Positions 56,041 through 64,000 of a DNA stretch of 64,000 bases are shown in pieces (the stretch's first letter is position 1; every line of letters starts with the position of its first letter). This stretch comes from Shinella curvata (GTDB lineage: Bacteria > Pseudomonadota > Alphaproteobacteria > Rhizobiales > Rhizobiaceae). The translations under genes and the position numbers were made by a program. The DNA lies in contig NZ_JALJCJ010000003.1 of NCBI RefSeq assembly GCF_022899935.1, positions 415,720 to 479,719 of the forward strand, read 5' to 3'. The notes under the pieces were generated by a model. The model was not told where the DNA came from. It saw only the letters and a list, made by a program, of their open reading frames with translations, and did no database searches.

Positions 56041-56190
56041 ATGGGCAAGGCAATTGCAATCTTCTTCGGATTTTCGGCTCTGATCATCGTGGCCGGATCC
56101 TTTGCCGCGCCCTCGACGGTTTCCGCCAGCAAGCACGGCTGCTCGCCGGCTTACGGCGTCGATCCATGCACGACCGCTTCGGTCAAGTAA
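56041..56190 (+). CDS. Very small secreted protein, function unknown
   Basis: This 49-residue product has a signal-peptide-like N-terminus (IAIFFGFSALIIVAGSFAAP) and a mature part of about 25 residues with two cysteines (HGCSPAYGVDPCT). The ATG at 56041 is preceded by a weak ribosome site, so translation is less certain. The frame is open upstream. I do not recognise a family. Confidence 0.5.
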   Translation: MGKAIAIFFGFSALIIVAGSFAAPSTVSASKHGCSPAYGVDPCTTASVK

Positions 56191-56209
56191 GCTTCGACCA
56201 GCCTGAAGC

Positions 56210-56227
56210 GACCGGCCGAAGCCGGTC
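56210..56227. terminator. Short hairpin between the small secreted gene and uppP
   Basis: GACCGG and CCGGTC are separated by 6 bases with TTTC after the stem. It lies 19 bp after the stop of the 49-residue gene and 2 bp from the uppP stop, so it could serve both converging transcripts weakly. Confidence 0.5.
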
Positions 56228-56229
56228 TT

Positions 56230-57036
56230 TCAACCCCAGATCAGAAGGGCGATCAGGCCCAGCGTGCCCACGATGATGCGCCAGATGGCGAACAGCGTGA
56301 AGCCGCGGCGTGACACGAAGTCGAGCAGCGAACGCACGACGAAGAGGCCTGCCACGAAGGCGGCGATGAAGCCGACACCGATGACCAGGAGGTCGTCGGA
56401 CGAGAGCGCATCGCGGTTCTTGTAGAGATCGAGCGTGAACGCGCCGACCATGGTGGGCATCGCCAGGAAGAACGAGAATTCCGCAGCCGAACGCTTGTCG
56501 GTGCCCATGAGCAGGGCGCCGGCGATCGTCGCGCCCGAGCGCGACGTGCCGGGGATCATGGCAAGGCACTGGCACAGGCCGATCTTGAAGGCGAGCGACG
56601 GCGGATACTTCATCGCATCCGTATAACGCGGCTGAAGCGGCATGCGGTCGATAACATAGAGAATGACGCCGCCAATGATCAGCACGATGCAGATCAGCAT
56701 GGGCGTTTCGAACAGCACCGTCTTGATGAAATCATGGGCCAGGGCGCCGATGACGGCCGCCGGCAGGAACGCGATGAGCACGCTGATGACGAAGCGTCGC
56801 GCCTCGGGGCTCGAGGGCAAGGCGAAGGCGATGCGCAGCAGCTTGGTGGCGTAGACCGAAAGGATTGCGAGAATAGCACCAAGCTGGATCAGCACCGCGA
56901 AGGAATTGCCCGGCGACTTGAAGCCGAGAAAGTGCCCGGCAAGCAGGATATGGGCGGTGGAAGACACCGGGATGAATTCGGTCAGACCCTCGATAAGACC
57001 GAGAATGAGGGCGCTGACGATGGATTGGTCTGCCAT
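56230..57036 (-). CDS. uppP: Undecaprenyl-diphosphatase UppP (BacA)
   Basis: This 268-residue polytopic enzyme recycles the C55 lipid carrier for peptidoglycan. The two signature loops are [14 protein letters not shown] (about 16-29) and PGTSRSGAT (about 167-175), which form the active site. The ATG at 57036 fits the family N-terminus ([17 protein letters not shown]); an ATG eleven codons upstream is an alternative. BacA here is the undecaprenyl-diphosphatase, not the nodule-specific peptide transporter of the same name in Sinorhizobium. Confidence 0.95.
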   Translation of the reverse strand: MADQSIVSALILGLIEGLTEFIPVSSTAHILLAGHFLGFKSPGNSFAVLIQLGAILAILSVYATKLLRIAFALPSSPEARRFVISVLIAFLPAAVIGALAHDFIKTVLFETPMLICIVLIIGGVILYVIDRMPLQPRYTDAMKYPPSLAFKIGLCQCLAMIPGTSRSGATIAGALLMGTDKRSAAEFSFFLAMPTMVGAFTLDLYKNRDALSSDDLLVIGVGFIAAFVAGLFVVRSLLDFVSRRGFTLFAIWRIIVGTLGLIALLIWG

Positions 57037-57224
57037 GAAGGTTCCTTGGGAATTGGGAAAGGAAGGCATGATACGAAGCAGGCGTACGGCAAAAAGCCCG
57101 ATTCGCTTGTGTTTGTACCACCAAATTTCTATAGGTTCGTCAAATCAGCCGTGACCAAATCAGCTCACAACGAAGCGACAGGCCCGGCGAAGCTCCTTTC
57201 CGCAAGATCAGCAAAGCAGCCCGA

Positions 57225-57917
57225 ATGCCCACACTTTATCATCACCCGATGTCCGCCGCTTCCCGCTTCGTCCGCCTCATCCTGGCGGAATACGGGTTCC
57301 AGACCGAGCTTGCCGAGGAGCAGCCCTGGGAAAACCGACGCGACTTTCTGGCGCTGAACCCGGCCGGCACGCTGCCCGTCTATGTCGATGACAGCATGCG
57401 CGCGCTCTGCGGCGCCAGCATCATCTCGGAATATCTCGATGAGACGCATGGCGTTCTCAAGCGCGACCGCCGGCTGCTGGCGGAAGATCCCTTCCAGCGC
57501 GCCGAGATCCGCCGTCTGACCGAATGGTTCCTGCAGAAGATGGAGCAGGACGTGACGCGCCCACTGGTGCGCGAGCGGATCTTCAAGCTTCAGATGACGT
57601 CCGATCAGGGCGGCGGCCCGCCCGATAGCAAGATCCTGCGCAATTCCCGCGCCAATATCCGCCAGCATATGAAGTATCTGTCGTGGCTTGCGGGCTCGCG
57701 CACCTATCTGGCCGGAGATCGCCTTTCCTACGCCGACCTTGCCGCCGCAGCCTGTCTTTCGGTGCTCGACTATATGGGCGAGATCAACTGGGCGGACGCG
57801 CCGCAGGCCAAGGACTGGTATCAGCGGCTGAAGTCGCGCCCCTCCTTCCGCCCGCTGCTTGCCGAGCGCGTGCGCGGCGTTACCCCCGTCTCGCACTACG
57901 CGGATCTCGACTTCTGA
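57225..57917 (+). CDS. Glutathione S-transferase family protein
   Basis: This 230-residue protein has a thioredoxin-like N-domain ([18 protein letters not shown]) and an all-helical C-domain with [20 protein letters not shown], the GST N-capping motif. The glutathione site has a serine or tyrosine at positions 4-10 (LYHHPMS). The ATG at 57225 precedes queG by 11 bp (queG starts at 57928), so they are one transcript. The substrate is unknown. Confidence 0.9.
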   Translation: MPTLYHHPMSAASRFVRLILAEYGFQTELAEEQPWENRRDFLALNPAGTLPVYVDDSMRALCGASIISEYLDETHGVLKRDRRLLAEDPFQRAEIRRLTEWFLQKMEQDVTRPLVRERIFKLQMTSDQGGGPPDSKILRNSRANIRQHMKYLSWLAGSRTYLAGDRLSYADLAAAACLSVLDYMGEINWADAPQAKDWYQRLKSRPSFRPLLAERVRGVTPVSHYADLDF

Positions 57918-57927
57918 GGACGCGACC

Positions 57928-59070
57928 ATGTCGGGCGACGAAAAGATCCGGCGCCGCCTGACCGATTTCATCAAGGCGGAAGCGGTCGACAAGGGCTTCG
58001 ACCTCTGTCGCATCACCGGCCCCGATTCCATCCCGCAGGCGCCAGCCCGGCTCGCCGATTTCCTTGCCGCCGGCTACCACGGCACGATGGACTGGATGGC
58101 GGAGACTGAGGCGCGCCGCGCCGATCCGCGTGTGCTGTGGAGCGAGGTGCGCTCCATCGTCGTCTTCGCGATGAACTACGGGCCCGAGCACGACCCGCGC
58201 GCCGTGCTGGAAAAGCCGGACCGGGCGGCGATCTCCGTCTATGCCCAGAACCGCGACTATCACGACATCATCAAGGGCCGGCTGAAGGAAGTCGCCACCC
58301 GCTTTGCCGCACGCGGCGGGGCGGATGTGAAGGTCTTCGTCGATACCGCGCCCGTCATGGAAAAGCCGCTCGCCGCCGCCGCGGGCCTTGGCTGGCAGGG
58401 CAAGCATACCAACCTCGTCAGCCGCACGCACGGTTCGTGGCTCTTCCTCGGCAGCCTCTTCACCACGGCCGATCTTTATAAGGACGAGCCCGAGCGCGAT
58501 CATTGCGGCTCCTGCCGCGCCTGCCTTGATGCCTGCCCGACCGACGCCTTCCCCGCGCCCTACAAGATCGATGCGCGGCGCTGCATTTCCTACCTGACCA
58601 TCGAGCACAAGGGCACGATCGACCCCACCATCCGCGAAAAGATCGGCAACCGCATCTATGGCTGCGACGATTGCCTTGCCGCCTGCCCGTGGAACAAGTT
58701 CGCCGCCAGCGCCTCCGAAATGAAGCTCGTCGCCCGCGATGATCTGAAGGCGCCCAGGCTTGCCGATCTCCTCACCCTCGACGATCCGGGCTTCCGCACG
58801 CATTTCTCCGGTTCGCCGGTCAAGCGCATCGGCCGCGACCGCTTCGTGCGCAATGTCCTGATCGCCGCCGGCAATTCCGGCGACCGCAGCCTGATTGCCC
58901 AATGCATCCATCTTGCCGACGATGCATCCCCCGTGGTGCGTGGCATGGCCGCATGGGCGCTTTCGCGGCTGATGGACGCTTCCGAATTCGTGAAATTTGC
59001 GGCAGGAAGGACTGACGATGCGGACGCGGATGTGCGCGCGGAATATGAGAGAGCGAGGGCCACCCCATGA
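57928..59070 (+). CDS. queG: Epoxyqueuosine reductase QueG
   Basis: This 380-residue iron-sulfur and cobalamin enzyme carries out the last step of queuosine synthesis in tRNA. The two [4Fe-4S] motifs are [13 protein letters not shown] and [12 protein letters not shown]. The N-terminal half holds the B12-binding DUF1730 region ([19 protein letters not shown]). A C-terminal HEAT-like tail ([13 protein letters not shown]) is present. The ATG at 57928 follows GAGGA. The epimerase gene overlaps its end by 4 bp (ATGA). Confidence 0.95.
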   Translation: MSGDEKIRRRLTDFIKAEAVDKGFDLCRITGPDSIPQAPARLADFLAAGYHGTMDWMAETEARRADPRVLWSEVRSIVVFAMNYGPEHDPRAVLEKPDRAAISVYAQNRDYHDIIKGRLKEVATRFAARGGADVKVFVDTAPVMEKPLAAAAGLGWQGKHTNLVSRTHGSWLFLGSLFTTADLYKDEPERDHCGSCRACLDACPTDAFPAPYKIDARRCISYLTIEHKGTIDPTIREKIGNRIYGCDDCLAACPWNKFAASASEMKLVARDDLKAPRLADLLTLDDPGFRTHFSGSPVKRIGRDRFVRNVLIAAGNSGDRSLIAQCIHLADDASPVVRGMAAWALSRLMDASEFVKFAAGRTDDADADVRAEYERARATP

Positions 59071-59945
59071 CGAAACACCTCCTGATCCTCGGCGCCGGTT
59101 TTTCCGGCAGGGCCATCGGCGACGCTTTCAAGGCGGCCGGCTTCTCGGTTTCCGGCACCACACGCTCCGCGGAGAAGGCTGAAAGCCTGCGCGCCCTCGG
59201 CATCACGCCCATCGTCTTTGACGGCAGCACGATTTCGGAAAGTCTCGCCGCCGATATGGCGCGTGCCACCCATGTCGTGCAGTCCATCGCACCCGGCAAG
59301 GATGGCGATCCGCTGTTTCGCGCGGAAAGCCCCACTCTCTCCTCCCTGATGCCGAAACTCGAATGGGCCGGCTATCTCTCCACCGTCGGCGTCTATGGCG
59401 ACCACAAGGGCGCCTGGGTGGCCGAGGAAACGGCACTGAACCCGGTCTCCGCCCGCTCCGTCGAGCGCGTCGAGGCGGAAAACCATTGGCTGGCCTTCGG
59501 GGAGGCCTCCGGCATCCCCGTCGCCGTGCTGCGGCTTGCCGGCATTTACGGGCCGGGCCGCAATGCGCTTCGCAACATGGAAGAGGGCAACGCCCGCCGC
59601 CTCATCAAGAAGGACCAGGTGTTCAATCGCATCCGCGTCGAGGACATCGGTGGCTCGGCACTCTTCCTGTCCGAGAACCATTTCGGCGGCCTCTGGAACA
59701 TCACCGACGACGAGCCCGGCCCGCCGCAGGACGTGGTGGCGGAGGCTGCCCGCCTGATGGATCTGCCGACACCGCCTGATATTCCTTTCGAGACGGCGGA
59801 ACTTTCTCCCATGGCCCGGTCTTTCTACGGGGAGAACAAGCGTGTTTCGAACGCCAAGCTCAAGGCTGCCGGCTTCGAATTCCGCTTCCCGAATTACCGC
59901 CAGTCGCTCGCGGAGCTCAAGGCTTCCGGGCGCTGGCGGGGCTAG
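59067..59945 (+). CDS. NAD(P)-dependent epimerase/dehydratase-like protein (YeeZ-type)
   Basis: This 292-residue SDR-fold protein has [20 protein letters not shown] at the N-terminus, the Rossmann loop, and a YxxxK-type active site that is not clear (YGDHKGAWV appears in the expected position). It resembles YeeZ, an uncharacterised family often annotated as SDR. It overlaps the queG stop by 4 bp and is therefore translationally coupled. Confidence 0.85.
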   Translation: MTKHLLILGAGFSGRAIGDAFKAAGFSVSGTTRSAEKAESLRALGITPIVFDGSTISESLAADMARATHVVQSIAPGKDGDPLFRAESPTLSSLMPKLEWAGYLSTVGVYGDHKGAWVAEETALNPVSARSVERVEAENHWLAFGEASGIPVAVLRLAGIYGPGRNALRNMEEGNARRLIKKDQVFNRIRVEDIGGSALFLSENHFGGLWNITDDEPGPPQDVVAEAARLMDLPTPPDIPFETAELSPMARSFYGENKRVSNAKLKAAGFEFRFPNYRQSLAELKASGRWRG

Positions 59946-60307
59946 CCGGCTGCGGCCGGCAACGGCCGCTTTTGCGATTTTGCACAACCATAAATTTATC
60001 TGCCCTATTTTTGCCGCCGAACTCATGCGCAGCAGATGCTAATATTGAAAGTTTTTTCCGAAAATTTGCGGAAATGTCGCACGAGCATTTCACGCGACAA
60101 GTTGAATGAGTTTAGTCACTGATTCGCAAGATTCTTTTCGACCCATTAACGAAGATTAAAAATCCATCGTGGGCGATGGACTGTATATCCGCCAGCACTT
60201 CGACAGCAAGTGTGGCCGGTTGAGGCACGTTTTCGCCATTTTTGCTTCCTCATAGGGCGATCAATCAAAGGGGATTTCCGCAACTCGCCGTAAGGGTCAC
60301 ACGATAC
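59946..60307. other. Intergenic region upstream of the RlpA-like gene
   Basis: These 362 bp hold no gene. They are AT-rich relative to the surrounding sequence. GATTC occurs twice (60121-60125 and 60130-60134) and TTAACGAAGATTAA (TTAA-N6-TTAA) is at 60146-60159. The two GANTC sites and TTAA pair resemble cell-cycle regulator sites (CcrM, CtrA). Confidence 0.45.
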
Positions 60308-60670
60308 ATGCTGTCAAAGTTCTCCAGCCTGGCGCTCGCCTCTCTCGTCGCCGCCTCCTCTTCCTTCGTTTCCTTTTCCGATGCACAGGCCGCCGGTTGC
60401 GGTCGCGCCTCCTGGTATGCGCTGCACTCGCGCACCGCGTCCGGCGAACGCATGAACCCCAACCTGATGACGGCCGCCCACCGCAGCCTGCGCTTCGGCA
60501 CCAAGGTGAAGGTCACCAATGCGAACAACGGCAAGAGCGTCGTGGTGCGCATCAACGATCGCGGCCCGTTCATCCGCGGCCGCGTGCTCGATCTCTCCAA
60601 GGCCGCCGCCTCCAACATCGGCATGATCCGCTCCGGCCATGCAAAGATCTGTTACGAGGTCATCGGCTGA
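60308..60670 (+). CDS. RlpA-like septal lytic transglycosylase (double-psi beta-barrel)
   Basis: This 120-residue exported protein has a signal peptide ([20 protein letters not shown]) and a DPBB fold with the family pattern [20 protein letters not shown], then [18 protein letters not shown]. The catalytic aspartate and the conserved glycine-tryptophan-tyrosine block are present. In other bacteria RlpA cleaves naked glycan strands at the division septum. It lacks the SPOR domain of full-length RlpA. The ATG at 60308 was chosen over an open frame starting 66 bp earlier. Confidence 0.9.
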   Translation: MLSKFSSLALASLVAASSSFVSFSDAQAAGCGRASWYALHSRTASGERMNPNLMTAAHRSLRFGTKVKVTNANNGKSVVVRINDRGPFIRGRVLDLSKAAASNIGMIRSGHAKICYEVIG

Positions 60671-60747
60671 TCCAGCCCCTAAACTGACGGCGCCGGCTTG
60701 CTCTCGGCGCGTTCCGCCGCTACCACGACGCAAAACGGAGTAAACGG

Positions 60748-62037
60748 ATGCGATTGGGTGGGCGGCTCTCGGGAGCCATCGAGGTTCTCTCGGATATCGA
60801 GACGCGGCGGCGCCCGGTCGCCGATGCGCTCAAGGATTGGGGCCTTGCCCATCGGTTCGCCGGCTCCGGCGACCGCGCCGCGATCGGCAACATCGTCTAT
60901 GACGCGCTGCGCATGAAATTGTCGCACGCTTTCCTGATGGACGACGACAGCCCGACCGCCCTCGGTTACGCCGTGCTGCTGCGCCAATGGGGCCTTTCGC
61001 CCGAGGCGCTCGCCGCCGAATTCGACGGCGACCGGTTCGCGCCGGAGGCTCCGTCGGAAGACAGGCTCGCCGCATTCCGCGCCCGCAGTCTCGATGATGC
61101 CGCCCCGCATGTGCAGGGCGACATCCCGGACTGGATCCAGCCGGCCTTCGAGGCGAACTTTTCGGACGACTGGCTGGCGGAAGCCAAGGCGCTGGCCGAG
61201 CGGCCGACGCTGGACCTGCGCGCCAACACCCTCAAGGCCAGCCGCGACAAGGTGCTGAAGGCGCTGGAGCGCAACGCCGCCGTCGCATCCGCAATCGCCC
61301 GCCAGGGCATCCGCATTCCCGCCGGTGAAGGTCCGTCCCGCCTGCCCAACGTCACCGCCGACCTCGCCTTCCAGAAGGGCTGGTTCGAAGTGCAGGACGA
61401 GGGCTCGCAGATCGTCGCCGATCTCGTCGTGCCGCAGGAGGGCGAGCAGGTGCTCGATTTCTGCGCGGGGGGTGGCGGCAAGACGCTCGCCATGGCGGCC
61501 GCGATGAACAACAAGGGCCAGGTGCACGCCTACGACACCGACCGCAAGCGCCTCGCCCCGATCATCGAGCGGCTGAAGCGCGCTGGCACCCGCAACGTGC
61601 AGGTCCACGAGAGTCTGTCGAGCCTTGCCCCCCTCAAGGGCCGTTTCGACCGCGTGCTGGTCGATGCGCCCTGCACCGGCACCGGCACCTGGCGCCGTCG
61701 TCCCGACACCAAATGGCGCCTTACCGAGAAGAACCTGGAAGAGCGTATCGCCCAGCAGCAGGAAGCGCTGGCCAATGCCAGTGTCTTCGTGCGCCCCGGC
61801 GGTTTCCTGCTCTATGTCACCTGTTCGATCCTGCCGCAGGAAAACGAGGAGCAGGTCCATGGCTTCTGCCAAGCCAATCCCGACTTCGAAATCCTCTCGG
61901 CATCGGACACCTGGCGGAGCCTGTTCGGCAGCGGAAAACCGCAGCCACGCTCGCGCGACGGCAAGACCGTGACGCTGACCCCGGCGTCGACCGATACGGA
62001 CGGTTTCTTCTTCTGCGCGATGGGTCGCAAGGCTTGA
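60748..62037 (+). CDS. RsmB/NOP-family RNA (cytosine-C5) methyltransferase
   Basis: This 429-residue enzyme has the NusB-like N-terminal helical region and a SAM-binding methyltransferase domain with VLDFCAGGGGKTLAMA (motif I), the motif IV cysteine in VDAPCTGTGTWRRRPD, and the nucleophile cysteine in LLYVTCSILPQEN. This fits 16S m5C967 methyltransferase RsmB or another NOP-family enzyme; the specific site is not proven. It stands after the RlpA-like gene on the same strand. Confidence 0.9.
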   Translation: MRLGGRLSGAIEVLSDIETRRRPVADALKDWGLAHRFAGSGDRAAIGNIVYDALRMKLSHAFLMDDDSPTALGYAVLLRQWGLSPEALAAEFDGDRFAPEAPSEDRLAAFRARSLDDAAPHVQGDIPDWIQPAFEANFSDDWLAEAKALAERPTLDLRANTLKASRDKVLKALERNAAVASAIARQGIRIPAGEGPSRLPNVTADLAFQKGWFEVQDEGSQIVADLVVPQEGEQVLDFCAGGGGKTLAMAAAMNNKGQVHAYDTDRKRLAPIIERLKRAGTRNVQVHESLSSLAPLKGRFDRVLVDAPCTGTGTWRRRPDTKWRLTEKNLEERIAQQQEALANASVFVRPGGFLLYVTCSILPQENEEQVHGFCQANPDFEILSASDTWRSLFGSGKPQPRSRDGKTVTLTPASTDTDGFFFCAMGRKA

Positions 62038-62070
62038 CGCCTTGTGATCTGTCAAGTGCAAAGCAAACAC

Positions 62071-62087
62071 CTTGAAATCGTTCTAAA
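62071..62087 (+). promoter_or_regulatory. Possible Irr (ICE-type) iron-control site upstream of imelysin
   Basis: CTTGAAATCGTTCTAAA contains the right half of the ICE palindrome (TTCTAAA) with a weak left half (4 of 7 matches). It lies 150 bp upstream of an imelysin gene, a class repressed or induced through iron in rhizobia. The match is suggestive only. Confidence 0.35.
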
Positions 62088-62236
62088 CTATACACTTTGA
62101 CACCAGTTTTTATTTGGTCCATGACACCAAGGCCTGAATAAACCCGGCCCGGCTCTATGCCGGTTCATCCGGTCGGTCGCTTTTCTTGCGATGCCGGTGT
62201 CGGGGGGACACGCCAAACAGGACACCAGGAGACGTC

Positions 62237-63514
62237 ATGACCACTTCCTTCCTTCGCGCAGCCGCCTTTGTGCTTGCTGCCGCGACGTCGAGCCTTGCCA
62301 TCGGCTCCGCCCATGCGGCGGCCGATCCGGCTGCGATCGTCAAGCATTATGCCGAAATCGCGCACGCCAAGTTCTCCGACTCGCTCGACGCGGCGAAAGC
62401 CCTCGACGCGGCGATCGACGCCCTCATCGCCAAGCCGAGCGACGAAACGCTGAAGGCGGCGCGCGAGGCGTGGCTGAAGTCCCGTGTGCCCTACCAGCAG
62501 ACGGAAGCCTACCGTTTCGGCAACCCGATCGTCGACGATTGGGAAGGCAAGGTGAATGCCTGGCCGCTCGACGAAGGCCTGATCGACTATGTCGACCCGA
62601 GCTACGGCACGGAAAGCGATGAGAACGCGCTGTTCGTCGGCAATGTCATCGCCAATCCGAAGCTGGAAATCGCCGGCAAGACGATCGACGCGACGACGAT
62701 CACACCCGCCGTTCTGCAGGAACTGCACGAGGCCGGTGAAGTCGAGGCGAACGTCGCCACCGGCTATCACGCCATCGAATTCCTGCTCTGGGGTCAGGAC
62801 CTGAACGGCACCGGCAAGGGCGCCGGCAACCGCCAGGCGACGGACTACGACAAGGACAAGTGCACCAACGGCAATTGCGATCGCCGCGCCGCCTATCTGA
62901 AGGCCGCCTCGTCGCTGCTCGTCACCGATCTCGAAGAGATGGTGAAGGCCTGGGCTGCCGATGGCGACGCCACCAAGAACGTGACCGCGGACCCGAAGGC
63001 CGGCATCACCGCCATGCTGACCGGCATGGGCTCGCTCTCCTACGGTGAACTGGCCGGCGAGCGCATGAAGCTCGGCCTGCTTCTGCATGATCCGGAAGAA
63101 GAGCACGATTGCTTCTCCGACAACACGCACAACTCGCACTACTACGATGTCGCCGGCATCCAGACCGTCTACACGGGTGAATATACCCGCCCTGACGGCT
63201 CGAAGCTCACCGGCCCGTCGCTCTCCGAGCTCGTCGCGGAAAAGGACGCGGCACTCGATACGGAGATGAAGGCCAAGCTCGACGCCAGCCACGCCGCCTT
63301 CAAGGCGCTGGTGGACCGCGCGGAAGGCGGCGAAGCCTATGACCAGATGATCGGCGAAGGCAACGAAGCCGGCAACAAGGTCGTCCAGACCGCCATCGAC
63401 AGCCTGATCGACCAGACCAAGACGATCGAACGCGTCATCGGGTCGCTGGACCTCGGCAAGATCGAGCTTGAAGGCTCCGACAGCCTGGATAATCCTAACG
63501 CTGTCTTCCAATAA
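62237..63514 (+). CDS. Imelysin-family periplasmic iron-regulated protein
   Basis: This 425-residue exported protein has a signal peptide (FVLAAATSSLAIGSAHA), then an imelysin fold with two four-helix-bundle halves. The diagnostic GxHxxE motif is TGYHAIEFLLWG (Gly176, His178, Glu181), and a second candidate metal region lies around EEEHDCFSDNTHNSHYYDV. The family is linked to iron uptake. The ATG at 62237 follows CAGGAG. It is followed by a di-haem oxidoreductase gene, the standard iron cluster order. Confidence 0.93.
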   Translation: MTTSFLRAAAFVLAAATSSLAIGSAHAAADPAAIVKHYAEIAHAKFSDSLDAAKALDAAIDALIAKPSDETLKAAREAWLKSRVPYQQTEAYRFGNPIVDDWEGKVNAWPLDEGLIDYVDPSYGTESDENALFVGNVIANPKLEIAGKTIDATTITPAVLQELHEAGEVEANVATGYHAIEFLLWGQDLNGTGKGAGNRQATDYDKDKCTNGNCDRRAAYLKAASSLLVTDLEEMVKAWAADGDATKNVTADPKAGITAMLTGMGSLSYGELAGERMKLGLLLHDPEEEHDCFSDNTHNSHYYDVAGIQTVYTGEYTRPDGSKLTGPSLSELVAEKDAALDTEMKAKLDASHAAFKALVDRAEGGEAYDQMIGEGNEAGNKVVQTAIDSLIDQTKTIERVIGSLDLGKIELEGSDSLDNPNAVFQ

Positions 63515-63562
63515 GAAAGAAGGCGGGCCGCTTCGCCTCCAGGATGCGGCCCGATTTCCTGC

Positions 63563-64000
63563 ATGACAGAACGCCCTGCCCGTCGCCTGCTCGCGGTTTC
63601 CGCCGCGGTCACCGTCGCGGCAGGCGTTTTCGTTCTGGGCACGGCGCAGTCGCAGACGCGCGGCCGCGATGACCTCTCTGAAGAAGATTTGAAGCGCGTG
63701 CAGGCCGTCACGGCCCTGGCCACCGACTTCTCCAAGGCCGAGCCCTACGAGGCGATGTCGGCCGGTGCTGCGACGTCGCTTGCGAAAATCGACCGCAACA
63801 GTTTTTCCCACTTTTCCGAAAACATCACCTTCGAGGAGCAGGAGACCTTCAAGCTCGGCAACGCGCTGTTCCAGAAGCTCTGGGTCTCCTCGCCCTCCTC
63901 CACGCAGGCGTCCGATGGGCTTGGGCCGCTCTACAATGCCCGCTCCTGCCAGGCCTGTCACATCAAGGACGGCCGAGGCCATCCGCCCGAGGGGGCAGAA
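63563..64000 (+). CDS. Di-haem oxidoreductase family protein (N-terminal part)
   Basis: The frame from ATG 63563 runs to the end of the window (146 codons, incomplete). It starts with a signal-anchor-like segment (AVSAAVTVAAGVFVLGTAQS) and contains a first haem-binding CQACH in YNARSCQACHIKDGRGHPP. This matches the DUF1111 family of thiol/di-haem oxidoreductases that follow imelysins in rhizobial iron operons. The gap after the imelysin stop is 48 bp. Confidence 0.88.
   Translation, partial: MTERPARRLLAVSAAVTVAAGVFVLGTAQSQTRGRDDLSEEDLKRVQAVTALATDFSKAEPYEAMSAGAATSLAKIDRNSFSHFSENITFEEQETFKLGNALFQKLWVSSPSSTQASDGLGPLYNARSCQACHIKDGRGHPPEGAE

Noticed and set aside
56230-57036. Symbiosis BacA/SbmA peptide transporter
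   Set aside because: The protein has the undecaprenyl-diphosphatase signatures [14 protein letters not shown] and PGTSRSGAT, so it is UppP, which shares only the old name BacA.

Overview
The window is a 64 kb stretch of a high-GC alphaproteobacterial chromosome. Gene content and order point to the Rhizobiaceae (a Rhizobium, Agrobacterium, Shinella or Ensifer relative). Indicators are the lptC-lptA-lptB-rpoN-hpf-ptsN cluster, hrcA-grpE divergent from rph-rdgB-hemW, rpsT upstream of dnaA, dnaN about 36 kb away from dnaA, a rhizobial-type phospholipid N-methyltransferase, and a Pho-boxed ugpBAEC operon. The genus cannot be fixed from the sequence alone. Nearly everything is core chromosome: I see no rRNA or tRNA genes, no insertion sequences, no prophage and no CRISPR array.

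Layout. 1-6.4 kb: ihfB (partial) and sppA on the minus strand, then the plus-strand LPS-transport/sigma-54/PTS-Ntr cluster. 6.4-13.9 kb: grpE and hrcA (minus), the rph-VOC-rdgB-hemW operon (plus), an EamA exporter with a divergent LysR regulator, and an acetyltransferase. 14-21.2 kb: dnaA and rpsT with an 877 bp non-coding region between them that carries a cluster of GANTC sites, then an enoyl-CoA hydratase, mutM, ubiE and ubiB. 21.2-32 kb: a large FecR-TPR-beta-barrel protein, a potassium-channel protein with a zinc ribbon, a small secreted protein, coaBC, an amidotransferase, pirin, a GFA-family protein, an AraC regulator, a LysE-type exporter and thiD under a TPP riboswitch. 32-41.6 kb: prfC, dut, an acetyltransferase, two LysE exporters, cysK, a small decayed patch (a VOC gene remnant and a zinc-ribbon protein), the ComM/YifB ATPase and gshB. 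41.7-49.6 kb: a choloylglycine-hydrolase-family acylase paired with an outer-membrane protein, a cupin, and ugpBAEC with a trailing phosphatase-fold gene. 49.6-64 kb: yraN, rsmI, dnaN, pmtA, a degenerate histidine phosphatase, pyrF, an NDUFA9-like protein, uppP, a glutathione transferase, queG, an epimerase, an RlpA-like protein, an RsmB-family methyltransferase, and the start of an imelysin/di-haem oxidoreductase iron-uptake cluster that runs off the end.

How the genes work together. Several blocks are clear functional units: LptC/A/B for lipopolysaccharide export, RpoN with PtsN and the hibernation factor for nitrogen and stationary-phase control, UgpBAEC for glycerol-phosphate import under phosphate starvation, PmtA for phosphatidylcholine, and imelysin plus di-haem protein for periplasmic iron handling.

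The least ordinary items are the 1203-residue FecR-TPR-outer-membrane-barrel fusion next to a six-helix potassium channel that ends in a zinc ribbon, the four-unit Pho box upstream of ugpB, the GANTC cluster upstream of dnaA, a 44 bp palindromic repeat present twice, and a 12 bp hairpin that would hide the ribosome binding site of the GFA-family gene.
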